Assembly: GCA_018712705.1 (NCBI GenBank)
Contig: DVGM01000034.1
Location: forward strand, 1 to 64,000
Direction of reading: 5' to 3'
Length of the DNA stretch: 64,000 nt
Source: Aphodousia faecalis
Lineage (GTDB): Bacteria; Pseudomonadota; Gammaproteobacteria; Burkholderiales; Burkholderiaceae_F
Shown here: positions 33,460 to 42,379 of the stretch, one piece after another
How the letters are laid out: each line of letters opens with the position of its first letter
How positions within the stretch are numbered: the stretch's first letter is position 1
Made by a program: the position numbers and the translations under genes
Notes under the pieces: model-generated
What the model saw: only the letters and a program-made list of their open reading frames with translations
Database searches by the model: none
What the model was told of the DNA's origin: nothing

Positions 33460-34737
33460 ATGGCTTCCAAACAATTTACTTTTGCCTATGGTCACGGTAC
33501 GAAAACGTTTGACTACGAAGAAAACGACATTTTGAAGGTCGTTCGTACCGAAGATTTCCCTCCGATGCAAAACATTGAACAAGGTATTTTGGATGCGATC
33601 AATCATCCGATTGGCTCGCCTGCTTTGTCTGAAATTGTTAAGCCGGGTGATACGGTTGCTTTTATTTGCAATGACCCGACACGTGTTGCCAACAGTTACG
33701 ACTTCATGCCGGTGTTTGTCAATGAAATGAATCGTTTGGGTGTGCCCGATGAAAATATGCGGATCGTTTTTTCTTTGGGAACGCACCGTGTGATGACGCA
33801 TGAAGAAATGGTTGAGCAGGTTGGAAAAGAAGTCGCCTCCCGCATCAAGATGTATAACAGTGTCGCCACCAATGCGGACGATTTCGAGTACTTTGGCGAT
33901 ACGAGCCGTGGTACGCCGGTTTGGATCAATAAGCTCTTGTGTGATGTTGACCACGTTATTTTGACAGGCACCATTGTCCACCACTACTTCTCAGGTTATG
34001 GTGGTGGCAGAAAGGCTATTTTGCCGGGTTGCGCCGCCATGGAAACAGTTCGCAAAAATCACAGCTGGATGTTGGATCCTCATGCGGGTTTAGGCATCAT
34101 GGAGGGTAATCCTTGCTACGAAGACCAAATGGAAGGCGTGGCGCTTTTTGCTAAAGGTCGTTCATTGTTCCTTTTTAATGCCGTTTTGAACGCAAAGCAT
34201 GAATTTTTGAAGATGTTTGCAGGCGATTACATTAAGGCTCATAAGGTGGCCTGCAGCTTTGTCGATGAAGTGTATGGTTGCGTGATCCCCAAGGAAGCCG
34301 ATCTTGTGATTGCCTCCTGCGGCGGCTACCCGAAAGATATCAATGTCTATCAGATGCAAAAAACGATGGACAATGCCATGTGTGCAGTGCGAGAAGGCGG
34401 GGTGGTGATTTTACTTGCCGAATGCATTGAAGGTTCAGGCTCTGCTAAGTTGGAAGAAACGTTTAAGCGCTTAAAGACGCCTGAAGCTATTCGTAAAGAG
34501 TTGGAAGATAACTTCCAAATTGGTGCGAATAAGGCCTTTGCCATTACTCGTCCTCAATCCAAAGCGGACTTTGTTTTGGTGACTAAGCTCGATAAGGACC
34601 TAGCAAAATCCATGCACTTTGCCGCAACAACAGAGTGTGTTGATGAGGCTATTGCTATTGCTAAACAAAAATTGGGCGACCATCCTGCGACGATTTTGAT
34701 GCCCGAAGGTTCACTGACCGTTCCTCGTGTGGGTTAA
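33460..34737 (+). CDS. larA: LarA-type nickel-pincer lactate racemase family protein
   Basis: 425 residues from ATG at 33460, seven bases after AAGGA. LarA uses the nickel-pincer nucleotide to racemise 2-hydroxy acids. Every residue expected for the cofactor and catalysis is present one position later than in Lactiplantibacillus plantarum: H109 in LGTHR, H175 in VHHYFSG, K185 in GGGRKAILPG (the covalent attachment Lys) and H201 in RKNHSW. So the protein should be active if the cofactor enzymes LarB, LarC and LarE, absent from the window, are encoded elsewhere. LarA homologues act on several 2-hydroxy acids, so lactate is only the likeliest substrate. Confidence 0.92.
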   Translation: MASKQFTFAYGHGTKTFDYEENDILKVVRTEDFPPMQNIEQGILDAINHPIGSPALSEIVKPGDTVAFICNDPTRVANSYDFMPVFVNEMNRLGVPDENMRIVFSLGTHRVMTHEEMVEQVGKEVASRIKMYNSVATNADDFEYFGDTSRGTPVWINKLLCDVDHVILTGTIVHHYFSGYGGGRKAILPGCAAMETVRKNHSWMLDPHAGLGIMEGNPCYEDQMEGVALFAKGRSLFLFNAVLNAKHEFLKMFAGDYIKAHKVACSFVDEVYGCVIPKEADLVIASCGGYPKDINVYQMQKTMDNAMCAVREGGVVILLAECIEGSGSAKLEETFKRLKTPEAIRKELEDNFQIGANKAFAITRPQSKADFVLVTKLDKDLAKSMHFAATTECVDEAIAIAKQKLGDHPATILMPEGSLTVPRVG

Positions 34738-34757
34738 TGCCCCGATAGATGAATAAA

Positions 34758-34784
34758 CAATGGCCCGCATTTGTCGGGCCATTG
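34758..34784. terminator. Hairpin shared by larA and the GntR gene
   Basis: CAATGGCCCG and CGGGCCATTG form a ten-bp stem with a seven-base loop. It lies between convergent genes. On the minus strand it runs into TTTATTC, on the plus strand into CTTTAG, so it probably serves both. Confidence 0.75.
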
Positions 34785-34786
34785 CT

Positions 34787-35518
34787 TTAGTGATCCGAGC
34801 TTGAAATCATGTGTTGGAGGTGCTTGAAGCACAAATCTTCATCTTTGTCTTTGATGGCTTCATAAATTCCTTGATATGCCTTGATCCAAGTAGAAGATTT
34901 ATTTCCTGCCGGGTTATCAATGCGTTTTAAAGCATTGACAAGCATGTGTTTACGGATAGGTACTTTGCAAATGGAAAAGGCTAATTGGAGTAGCTGGTTA
35001 CCCGATAGCTCAAAAATGATTGTGTGAAAATCTAAACCAATATCGACTGTTTTTTCCAGACATTCCTTTTTTTGTTCTTGGTTATCTAACTGATAGTAGC
35101 GCGCAACTTCCGACTTGAAGTCATCACAACATTTTTTCAGTTTCCCCAAAATCTCCGGCGTTTGACGTTGTATGGCTAATTTGACCGCGGCCGTTTCAAT
35201 AATTGTTCTGTATTCCTGAGTATCGTTTAGCACCTGGGGGTTGACATAAAAGTCCGAGATTTCCGCCATGTGTGTCGAGAAATCAAAAGAGCGCACAAAG
35301 GTTCCTTCGCCTACGCGCGTATCCAAAATTCCTAATGCATTGAGTCGCTGAAGAGCGATGCGCACAGTTAGACGGTTGACTCCAAAAGTATCGGCTAATT
35401 CACTTTCTGATGGAATTTTTTGATCAGTAGCCCAAGTTCCGTTGGTTACTAACTCTTTGATTTTTGAGCAAACTAAATCTGCTGCAGAGACTTTTTTGAT
35501 TTTTAAACTTCTAGCCAT
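34787..35518 (-). CDS. GntR-family transcriptional regulator, FadR subgroup
   Basis: 243 residues. The N-terminal winged helix (about 1–75) contains KIPSESELADTFGVNRLTVR and LNALGILDTRVGEGTFVR; the all-helical FCD effector domain follows (about 95–235), with the metal/ligand-type His of LGLDFHTIIFELSGNQLL-like text at GLDFHTIIFE and HMLVNALKRI. FCD regulators usually respond to small carboxylic acids or sugar acids. It is divergent from the esterase–carrier operon, which is its likely target, with two palindromes in the shared region. Confidence 0.9.
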   Translation of the reverse strand: MARSLKIKKVSAADLVCSKIKELVTNGTWATDQKIPSESELADTFGVNRLTVRIALQRLNALGILDTRVGEGTFVRSFDFSTHMAEISDFYVNPQVLNDTQEYRTIIETAAVKLAIQRQTPEILGKLKKCCDDFKSEVARYYQLDNQEQKKECLEKTVDIGLDFHTIIFELSGNQLLQLAFSICKVPIRKHMLVNALKRIDNPAGNKSSTWIKAYQGIYEAIKDKDEDLCFKHLQHMISSSDH

Positions 35519-35584
35519 GTCTTTATCTCAATGGATCTGAAAAGGTCACCAATAACCCCAGATGATCGTTAAGTGGGAAATTGT

Positions 35585-35596
35585 ACGGTTAACCGT
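35585..35596. promoter_or_regulatory. Perfect palindrome, candidate GntR operator
   Basis: ACGGTTAACCGT is a perfect 12-base palindrome in the divergent region. On the minus strand TACAAT (35585–35580) abuts it and TTTTCA lies 17 bases upstream, so the palindrome would sit in the spacer of a possible promoter for the regulator gene, allowing autoregulation. Confidence 0.45.
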
Positions 35597-35601
35597 CTGT
35601 T

Positions 35602-35629
35602 TTGAAAAGGAAATCACTATCGGGATAGT
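35602..35629 (+). promoter_or_regulatory. Possible promoter and second palindrome for the esterase operon
   Basis: TTGAAA (35602) and GATAGT (35624) with a 16-base spacer form a plausible sigma-70 promoter on the plus strand. ACTATC-GG-GATAGT at 35616–35629 is an inverted repeat that overlaps the −10, where a bound repressor would block transcription. Confidence 0.4.
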
Positions 35630-35702
35630 CCCAATACACAGGTAAACAGAAAAAGTAGTAGATTACCTAGCGAACAAGTGAACAAATAAACAGGAGGCTG
35701 TT

Positions 35703-37070
35703 ATGTCTTGTCCTGAAGTGATGACACAAACCGGATTGGTTCGTGGATTTGAATGCAATGGAGTGTTCAAGTTCAGAGGCGTCCCCTACTGCAAACCGAC
35801 AACTGGTGAAGGCCGTTTTAAACCGGCTCAAGCTGCCGAACCTTGGAATGGTGTTTTAGATTGCACGAAAGAAACACCGATCGCTCCTCAAGGACCGTCT
35901 GATCTGGAAGGTCCGATGGGGCCGCTTAATCGCCGCTACGACGAGGATTGTTTGACTCTGGAAATTTCAACGCCGAACGTCAACGAAAAATTGCCGGTAG
36001 CCGTTTGGTTTCACGGCGGCGCCAACGTGAGTGGAGCCGGAAACATTGATTGGTATGACGGCTCGGAATTGGCTCGACAAGGTCATATGGTCGTTGTGGG
36101 GGTGAACTTCCGTATTGCGGCATTGGGCTTTTTGGTCCATCCGGCCTTAAACACCGACAACCTGTCCATCATGGATCAAATTGAGGCTTTGCGTTGGGTT
36201 CAGAAAAACATTCATGCTTTCGGCGGTGATCCGGACAACGTAACCGTGTTTGGTCAATCCGCCGGTGGCAATGCCATTGTTCATATGATGGGTCTTGAAG
36301 AAGCCGATGGTTTGTTCCAGAAAGCCATTTTGGAAAGTCCGTCCATCGGTCGTGGCAATCACACCATGCAAGACGCCATTACCGTTTCAGAATCCATTTT
36401 TAAACATTTGGGTTTGAGCGCAACCGATCCTCAGTTGGGTGAAAAAATTCGTTCAAAGTCTGTTGATGAAATTTTGGCAGCCACGGACGCTTGCTTTAAA
36501 CAGGACTGCGGAGCGAAGTATGCCGGCATGATTTTCCGTCCTGTCAAAGATGAATGGCACACAATCCAGGCAACGATTGATGCCGCGGTTAAAGGTGCTG
36601 CTCGTAAAAAACTCAAGATTGTGATCGGAACGACTGCCGATGAAGTGCATGCTTTCACTTTGGCTCGTGATCCGGAAAGTGAGAAAAAGAGCGCGGCGAT
36701 GCAGTTGGCCCGTTATGACTGGCCCGCTCAGGAATTTGCTGCCCGTACTCAAGAGGCAGGTTGCCCGACTTGGAAATACCGTTTCATGTGGAAGGCGCCC
36801 GATTCGGTGTACGACTCTTGCCATACCATTGAATTGCCGTTTGTTTTCGGAACGCTAAAAGCGTGGGAAAACGCCGCGATGTTATCCGGGGCCACTCAAG
36901 AAGAAATGCTTCGTTTGCAAAAAACGATGCAGACGTTGTGGATCAAATTCTTCAAAGATGGTGAATTTGATGAACAGTGCTGGCCGCAATTTAGTCGCAA
37001 GCATCCCGTGCACAAGATCATCGATAACGAAGAAAACGGTGTATCGGAAGTCGTTTTTGAGCAAGCTTAA
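35703..37070 (+). CDS. Type-B carboxylesterase
   Basis: 455 residues of the para-nitrobenzyl-esterase/cholinesterase family. The oxyanion-hole motif is VWFHGGANV (103–106), the nucleophile is S186 in FGQSAGGN, the acid is probably the Glu of TADEVHAF, and the His is probably in SCHTIELPFVFG. No signal peptide is seen, so it should act in the cytoplasm. AGGAGG (35692–35697) is an ideal ribosome-binding site. It is followed by a carrier gene after a 14-base gap, so a likely scheme is uptake of an ester-containing acid and intracellular hydrolysis. Substrate unknown. Confidence 0.92.
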   Translation: MSCPEVMTQTGLVRGFECNGVFKFRGVPYCKPTTGEGRFKPAQAAEPWNGVLDCTKETPIAPQGPSDLEGPMGPLNRRYDEDCLTLEISTPNVNEKLPVAVWFHGGANVSGAGNIDWYDGSELARQGHMVVVGVNFRIAALGFLVHPALNTDNLSIMDQIEALRWVQKNIHAFGGDPDNVTVFGQSAGGNAIVHMMGLEEADGLFQKAILESPSIGRGNHTMQDAITVSESIFKHLGLSATDPQLGEKIRSKSVDEILAATDACFKQDCGAKYAGMIFRPVKDEWHTIQATIDAAVKGAARKKLKIVIGTTADEVHAFTLARDPESEKKSAAMQLARYDWPAQEFAARTQEAGCPTWKYRFMWKAPDSVYDSCHTIELPFVFGTLKAWENAAMLSGATQEEMLRLQKTMQTLWIKFFKDGEFDEQCWPQFSRKHPVHKIIDNEENGVSEVVFEQA

Positions 37071-37084
37071 AAAGGGACTAAGAA

Positions 37085-38485
37085 ATGACAAAACAAAAAG
37101 AAAGTTTTTCCGACAAGGTCTTTCGCTTCAGCATTCCGCACGTTTTAGTTTTGATTTTATTAATCATTCTATTTTGCTGCGGTTTGACCTACATCCTGCC
37201 TGCAGGCCTTTATGAGATTGATCCTCAAACGGGATTGGTGGTACCGAATTCTTTCCATTGGGTGGAAAATTCACCAATCAGTCCCTGGCGTGCTTTGGTT
37301 GAAGTAACCAACGGCGTAGCTTCTCAGGGTGTGATTTTTGCACTGCTCTTCATTATGGGCGGTTTGATTTACGTGGTGATTGAATCCGGTGCTATTAACA
37401 ACGTGATCAATTACTCGGTCTATAAACTTCAAGACAAAAGCATTACGGTTTTGGTACCGGCAATCGTTGTTTTGATGTCGGCGATCGGGGCCTTGGCCGG
37501 TCAGGATTCATTGGTTACATTTGTGCTGGTGGGCTTGCTTTTGGTGAAGAAGCTTCGTTTGGACAAAATCGCTGCTTTGTCTATTTTTTATTTGTCTTAT
37601 ATCACGGGTCAAGCCGCAGGTCCGACGGTTGCCATTATTTTGATGGCTCAAGAGACCGCAGGCCTTGCTCCTATTTCAGGTTTGGGTGCCCGTTTGGTTG
37701 TTTGGGCAGTTTTGACGCTTCTTTGTGTGATTTACACGACTCGTTACTGCTTAAAGATCAGCAAAGATCCCTCTCGCAGTATTTTGGGTTGTGTTGAAGA
37801 GCCTGATGGCAACGATGAACTCAATAAGAGTATTCCGGTTTTGGGTACAAAAGACATCGTGACGGCCCTGTGCATGTTGGTGCCGTTTGCTTTCTATGCT
37901 TATGGTGCTGCAGCCTACGCATGGGGCTTCCCCAATTTGATCGCTTTTGCCATGGTGGCAGTAATCGTGGTGGGTATTGTCAACAGAACCAATCCGAACG
38001 AATTGGCCGTTACTTTCTTAAAAGGCGCTTCGGCCATGGGTGGTATTTGCTTGATGATCGGTTTTGCCAAAGTGGTCGGGATTGTGCTCACGGACGGCAA
38101 AATTTTGCACACGATTGCCTACGCTGCTGTTACGGCTATCGGCGGGTTAGGTGATGCGTTTACCGCTTCCGGTATGTTCCTCTTTACTACGGCAATTAAT
38201 CTGTTAATTCCGTCCGGTCCTGCCAAGGTACCGATGCTTATCCCGCTCTTTGTGCCTGTCGCGGACGTTTTGGGTATTACCCGTCAGGTGATGTGTCTGG
38301 CCTTCCAATTGGGTGACGGTTTGACGAACTTTGTGACGCCGGTCTCCGCCGTCTTGGCTGCCGCATTGTCCATGAGTGGAGTGGATTTGCGTCAATGGTG
38401 GCGTTATGTTTTACCGTACACAGGCATTACATTCATTATTGCTATTGTGGCTCTCACCATTCTTCAATCGACTGGCTGGAGCTAA
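37085..38485 (+). CDS. YfcC/DcuC-family carrier
   Basis: 466 residues with about eleven or twelve membrane segments. The start IPHVLVLILLIILFCCGLTY followed by LPAGLYEIDPQTG and the later GGLIYVVIESGAINN are typical of YfcC-type members of the C4-dicarboxylate anaerobic carrier superfamily. Relatives include carriers of dicarboxylates, amino acids and p-aminobenzoyl-glutamate, so the substrate is uncertain. Co-transcribed with the esterase and ends at a good terminator. Confidence 0.87.
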   Translation: MTKQKESFSDKVFRFSIPHVLVLILLIILFCCGLTYILPAGLYEIDPQTGLVVPNSFHWVENSPISPWRALVEVTNGVASQGVIFALLFIMGGLIYVVIESGAINNVINYSVYKLQDKSITVLVPAIVVLMSAIGALAGQDSLVTFVLVGLLLVKKLRLDKIAALSIFYLSYITGQAAGPTVAIILMAQETAGLAPISGLGARLVVWAVLTLLCVIYTTRYCLKISKDPSRSILGCVEEPDGNDELNKSIPVLGTKDIVTALCMLVPFAFYAYGAAAYAWGFPNLIAFAMVAVIVVGIVNRTNPNELAVTFLKGASAMGGICLMIGFAKVVGIVLTDGKILHTIAYAAVTAIGGLGDAFTASGMFLFTTAINLLIPSGPAKVPMLIPLFVPVADVLGITRQVMCLAFQLGDGLTNFVTPVSAVLAAALSMSGVDLRQWWRYVLPYTGITFIIAIVALTILQSTGWS

Positions 38486-38523
38486 AGGCTCTTAACAAAT
38501 AACAGAATAACTTCAAGCGGTTG

Positions 38524-38568
38524 CCCTCAATACCTTCCCTAATTACCGGAGGTATTGAGGGTCTTTTT
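38524..38568 (+). terminator. Terminator after the YfcC-type carrier
   Basis: CCCTCAATACCT and AGGTATTGAGGG make a 12-bp stem with a 14-base loop, followed by CTTTTTAT, 38 bases beyond the carrier stop codon. Confidence 0.88.
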
Positions 38569-38645
38569 ATGCAGCAAAAATAATTTTGTTTGTATTGGGT
38601 TTAAGACGCTAAAATCAAAAGTTAACTTTTTGAAGGCGACACAGT

Positions 38646-41492
38646 ATGCACGGCGACATTCACATTCGTGGGGCTCGCACTCACAACCTAAAGAATATTG
38701 ATCTGGATATTCCGCGTGATCAGTTGGTGGTTATCACGGGTTTGTCGGGGTCGGGGAAAAGTTCTTTGGCTTTCGATACCTTGTATGCAGAGGGCCAGCG
38801 TCGCTATGTGGAAAGCTTGTCAGCCTATGCACGTCAATTTCTTGATCTGATGGAAAGACCGGATGTCGATTTGATTGAAGGACTTTCCCCGGCCATTGCC
38901 ATTGAACAAAAAGCGGTTAACGGTAATCCGCGTTCAACGGTTGGCACCATCACCGAGATCATGGATTATCTTCGCCTATTGTTTGCTCGAGCCGGGACTC
39001 CCTACTGCCCAATCCATGGCTTGCCTTTGGAGGTCACGCCTGTATCTTCAATGGTTGACCGTATTTTGCAAGGTCCTGCAGAAAGCAAAATCATGGTTTT
39101 GGCGCCGGTCGTACGTCAGAAAAAATTAGACTTTGATCGCTTTTTCCAAGATATGCAGACTCAGGGCTTTATTCGATTTAAAGTCGATGGCGTCCGCTAT
39201 GAGGTGGAGACATTGCCACAACTTGATCCGAGGGAAAGGCATGACGTAGATGTCATCGTGGATCGATTAAAAATTCGCCCTAATGCTTCGCAGCGCTTAG
39301 CAGAAAGCCTGGAGACGGCATTAAGGTTGGCCGATGGCCGTGTGGTCATCGAGGATATGGACACCGGTGAACGACAGCCTTTTTCAAGTCACTACTGCTG
39401 TCCGGAATGTGGTTATAGCATCGAAGAACTCGAACCAAGACTTTTTTCATTTAATAACCCTATGGGAGCTTGTCCTGTGTGTAACGGCATGGGCGAGAGC
39501 ATGGTTTTTACAGAAAAAAGCGTTGTCTGTCATCCGGAGTTGTCTTTAAGTTCAGGTGCTATTCACGGTTGGGATAGGCGAAACCTATACAACTTTGATT
39601 TGATAGAAGCCGTAGCCAAAGCGGTTGGTTTTGATGCGGAGACGCCTTGGAATCAACTTAAGCGCAGTGATCAGGAAGCCGTGTTATGGGGTTTGGGTGA
39701 CAAAACAATTGAGATGCCTTATCGACGGGCCGGAACTGTTACCTATAAAAAAGAGATCTTTGAAGGGGTGATCGCTATTTTGAACCGTCGCTATGCCGAA
39801 ACTCAAAATGAGGCGGTTCGGGAGGAGTTAAACCGCTATCGAGAACTCAAAGTCTGTGATGCCTGTAAAGGAACACGGTTAAAAGAGGCGGCCAGACACG
39901 TTTTCATCGGACACGGGAACCATAAAAAGGCCATCTATGAAATCACAGCCATGCCTCTTTCTCAAGCTCATGAGTACTTCAGAGGACTCAAGATTGAAGG
40001 AAGTAAGGCAGAGGTTGGGAAAAAGTTGGTTGCGGCAATTGAGCAGCGATTGACTTTTTTAACAGATGTCGGATTAGGTTATTTGACTCTTGATCGTCGG
40101 GCAGATACTTTGTCGGGCGGAGAGGCCCAGCGAATTCGTCTAGCCAGTCAAATCGGCTCGGGTCTGACTGGGGTGATGTATGTTTTGGATGAACCGTCTA
40201 TCGGGCTGCATCAACGAGACAACGACCGACTGATAGAAACGTTAAAGCGCCTTCGTGATTTGGGTAATTCCGTCATTGTGGTTGAGCACGATGAGGATAC
40301 GATTCGGGCGGCGGATTTTGTTGTCGATATGGGCCCGAGAGCTGGGGAAGACGGCGGCAGAGTTGTCGCCTTTGGGACACCTCAACAAATTACCCATAAT
40401 CCGAATTCCCTGACCGGTCTTTATTTGAGCGGCGAGAAAAATATGCTGCCTTCAGGTAAGCCTAAACGCAGATCCGGAGAGGCTTTAAGACTGATAGGAG
40501 CCAAGGGGCATAACCTGAAAAATGTGGATTTGGAAATCCCGGTGGGTTTAATTACGGTTGTAAGCGGAGTCTCGGGGTCTGGTAAATCAACCTTGATCAA
40601 TGACACGCTTTATCGTGCTTTGGCGCAAAAACTTTATCGAGCCAGTGCGTCGCCTGAACCTTTTGAGCGCATAGAAGGAAGCGAGCTATTCGATAAGGTT
40701 ATCAGTGTGGACCAAAGCCCGATCGGTCGTTCTCCGCGTTCCAATCCCGCCACCTACACGGGTCTATTTACGCCGATCAGAGATCTTTTTGCTCAAACCC
40801 CCACTGCTAGAGAACGTGGTTATGACGCCGGCCGCTTTAGCTTTAACGTGAAGGGGGGAAGGTGTGAGGCTTGCCAGGGTGAAGGCTTTATTAAGGTCGA
40901 GATGAACTTTTTGCCGGATATGTATGTGCCATGTGAACATTGCCATGGTCAACGATACAATCGTGAAACGCTGGAGGTGCTCTATAAAGGACTCAATATT
41001 GCGGAGGTATTAAACCTAACCGTAGAGGAAGCTAGAAAGATTTTTGCCACGCATCCGATCATATCGCGTAAGTTGGATACTTTGGTGGATGTGGGGTTGG
41101 GGTACGTCAAATTGGGTCAAAGCGCTTTGACGCTTTCAGGCGGCGAAGCGCAGCGAATGAAGCTTGCTCTGGAATTGTCGAGGAAGGACACTTCCCAAAC
41201 GCTTTACATTTTGGATGAACCTACAACAGGCCTTCATTTTGAGGATGTCAAAATGCTGGTTGAGGTTGTGAAAAAACTGCGTGATGCCGGCAACACCGTT
41301 GTAATCATTGAGCATAATTTGGATGTCATTGCCTCGGCCGATTGGGTTGTGGATATGGGGCCTGACGGAGGACAAGATGGCGGTGAAATCGTGGCCTGCG
41401 GAACGCCCGCACAAATTATGAAAAATAAAAAGAGTGTTACGGGGATTTATCTGAAAAAGCATCTGGACGAGATTAAGGGAAAGAAAAATTGA
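38646..41492 (+). CDS. uvrA: Excinuclease ABC subunit A
   Basis: 948 residues, normal length. UvrA recognises bulky DNA lesions with UvrB. The two ATPase halves have Walker A motifs TGLSGSGKSSLAFDT and SGVSGSGKSTLINDT and signatures LSGGEAQRIRLASQ and LSGGEAQRMKLALE. Zinc modules show CCPECGYS ... CPVCNGMG in the first half and CEACQGEG ... CEHCHGQRY in the second. The stop codon overlaps the TTG start of rfbD, so the two are co-translated. No LexA box was recognised upstream. Confidence 0.98.
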   Translation: MHGDIHIRGARTHNLKNIDLDIPRDQLVVITGLSGSGKSSLAFDTLYAEGQRRYVESLSAYARQFLDLMERPDVDLIEGLSPAIAIEQKAVNGNPRSTVGTITEIMDYLRLLFARAGTPYCPIHGLPLEVTPVSSMVDRILQGPAESKIMVLAPVVRQKKLDFDRFFQDMQTQGFIRFKVDGVRYEVETLPQLDPRERHDVDVIVDRLKIRPNASQRLAESLETALRLADGRVVIEDMDTGERQPFSSHYCCPECGYSIEELEPRLFSFNNPMGACPVCNGMGESMVFTEKSVVCHPELSLSSGAIHGWDRRNLYNFDLIEAVAKAVGFDAETPWNQLKRSDQEAVLWGLGDKTIEMPYRRAGTVTYKKEIFEGVIAILNRRYAETQNEAVREELNRYRELKVCDACKGTRLKEAARHVFIGHGNHKKAIYEITAMPLSQAHEYFRGLKIEGSKAEVGKKLVAAIEQRLTFLTDVGLGYLTLDRRADTLSGGEAQRIRLASQIGSGLTGVMYVLDEPSIGLHQRDNDRLIETLKRLRDLGNSVIVVEHDEDTIRAADFVVDMGPRAGEDGGRVVAFGTPQQITHNPNSLTGLYLSGEKNMLPSGKPKRRSGEALRLIGAKGHNLKNVDLEIPVGLITVVSGVSGSGKSTLINDTLYRALAQKLYRASASPEPFERIEGSELFDKVISVDQSPIGRSPRSNPATYTGLFTPIRDLFAQTPTARERGYDAGRFSFNVKGGRCEACQGEGFIKVEMNFLPDMYVPCEHCHGQRYNRETLEVLYKGLNIAEVLNLTVEEARKIFATHPIISRKLDTLVDVGLGYVKLGQSALTLSGGEAQRMKLALELSRKDTSQTLYILDEPTTGLHFEDVKMLVEVVKKLRDAGNTVVIIEHNLDVIASADWVVDMGPDGGQDGGEIVACGTPAQIMKNKKSVTGIYLKKHLDEIKGKKN

Positions 41493-42379
41493 AGGTCGTT
41501 TTGTTTGGCGCAGGCGGACAAGTAGGAAGTTCTCTTCTAGAACTTTTTAGAGATGACTTCGACTGGGTTTGTCCGCAGAAACAACAATTCGGTGGTGATT
41601 TGCTTTATCCCGAGGCAGTTTATCGATATCTCTTGTGTGAGCAACCCGAGGCTATTGTCAATGCAGCGGCTTTTACGGCCGTTGATAAGGCTCCTCGCTA
41701 TCTTTGTGAGGCTCAGACCGTCAACGCTGAAGCGCCGGCATTGATGGCTCAAGCCGCTTCGGAGTTGGGCGCGTATTTCGTGCATTTAAGTACGGATTAT
41801 GTCTTTAACGGAAACGGAGAAAAAGCCTGGAAAGAATCCGATCAGAAGAATCCGGTTAACGCGTATGGGAAAACAAAGGCCAAAGGAGAGGATCTGGTTT
41901 TAAAACACGATTCCCAAGCGTTAATTCTCAGACTTTCCTGGCTTCACGCTCCTGGTCACCTCAATTTTGTTTCGAGTTTTTGTAAAAGGTTGCAGGAAAA
42001 ATCGGAAGTTTCTGTCGTGACGGATCAATGGGGATCGCCCACTAGCGCAAGAGATGTGGCAGAAGTCATTAACCTTTTACTGAGTAAGGGCAAAAACGGT
42101 ACACCTCTTCACGGCATTTATCATTTCGCCAATCAAGGTTTTTGTTCCCGCTATGAGTGCGCGCAATACATTCTTCGTGTTCTCAAGGAAGCTGGCATAA
42201 GTTGGGCTTCGAATAAAAATATTGTTCGCGCAAAAACCGCTGAGTATTTGTCGTCGGAACCGAGACCTCTTAATTGCCGACTTGATACTCAAAAACTTTG
42301 CTCGCAGCTGTCAATAGCACCTCGCCCCTGGCAGGAGGCGTTAGGTGCGACATTAAAACATTATTGCCAAGAAATTTAG
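41489..42379 (+). CDS. rfbD: dTDP-4-dehydrorhamnose reductase
   Basis: 296 residues beginning with TTG (overlapping the uvrA TGA); the Rossmann strand MKVVLFGAGGQVG leaves no better start. RfbD/RmlD reduces dTDP-4-keto-rhamnose to dTDP-rhamnose. The short-chain dehydrogenase Tyr/Lys pair is in NAYGKTKAKGE, and STDYVFNGNGEKAW is characteristic. The usual partners rfbA, rfbB and rfbC are not nearby; coupling to uvrA is unexpected. It ends in a four-base overlap with convergent galE. Confidence 0.9.
   Translation: MKVVLFGAGGQVGSSLLELFRDDFDWVCPQKQQFGGDLLYPEAVYRYLLCEQPEAIVNAAAFTAVDKAPRYLCEAQTVNAEAPALMAQAASELGAYFVHLSTDYVFNGNGEKAWKESDQKNPVNAYGKTKAKGEDLVLKHDSQALILRLSWLHAPGHLNFVSSFCKRLQEKSEVSVVTDQWGSPTSARDVAEVINLLLSKGKNGTPLHGIYHFANQGFCSRYECAQYILRVLKEAGISWASNKNIVRAKTAEYLSSEPRPLNCRLDTQKLCSQLSIAPRPWQEALGATLKHYCQEI

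Noticed and set aside
33406..33984. 192-codon minus-strand frame inside larA
   Set aside because: Antisense to catalytic parts of larA and lacks protein-like features.
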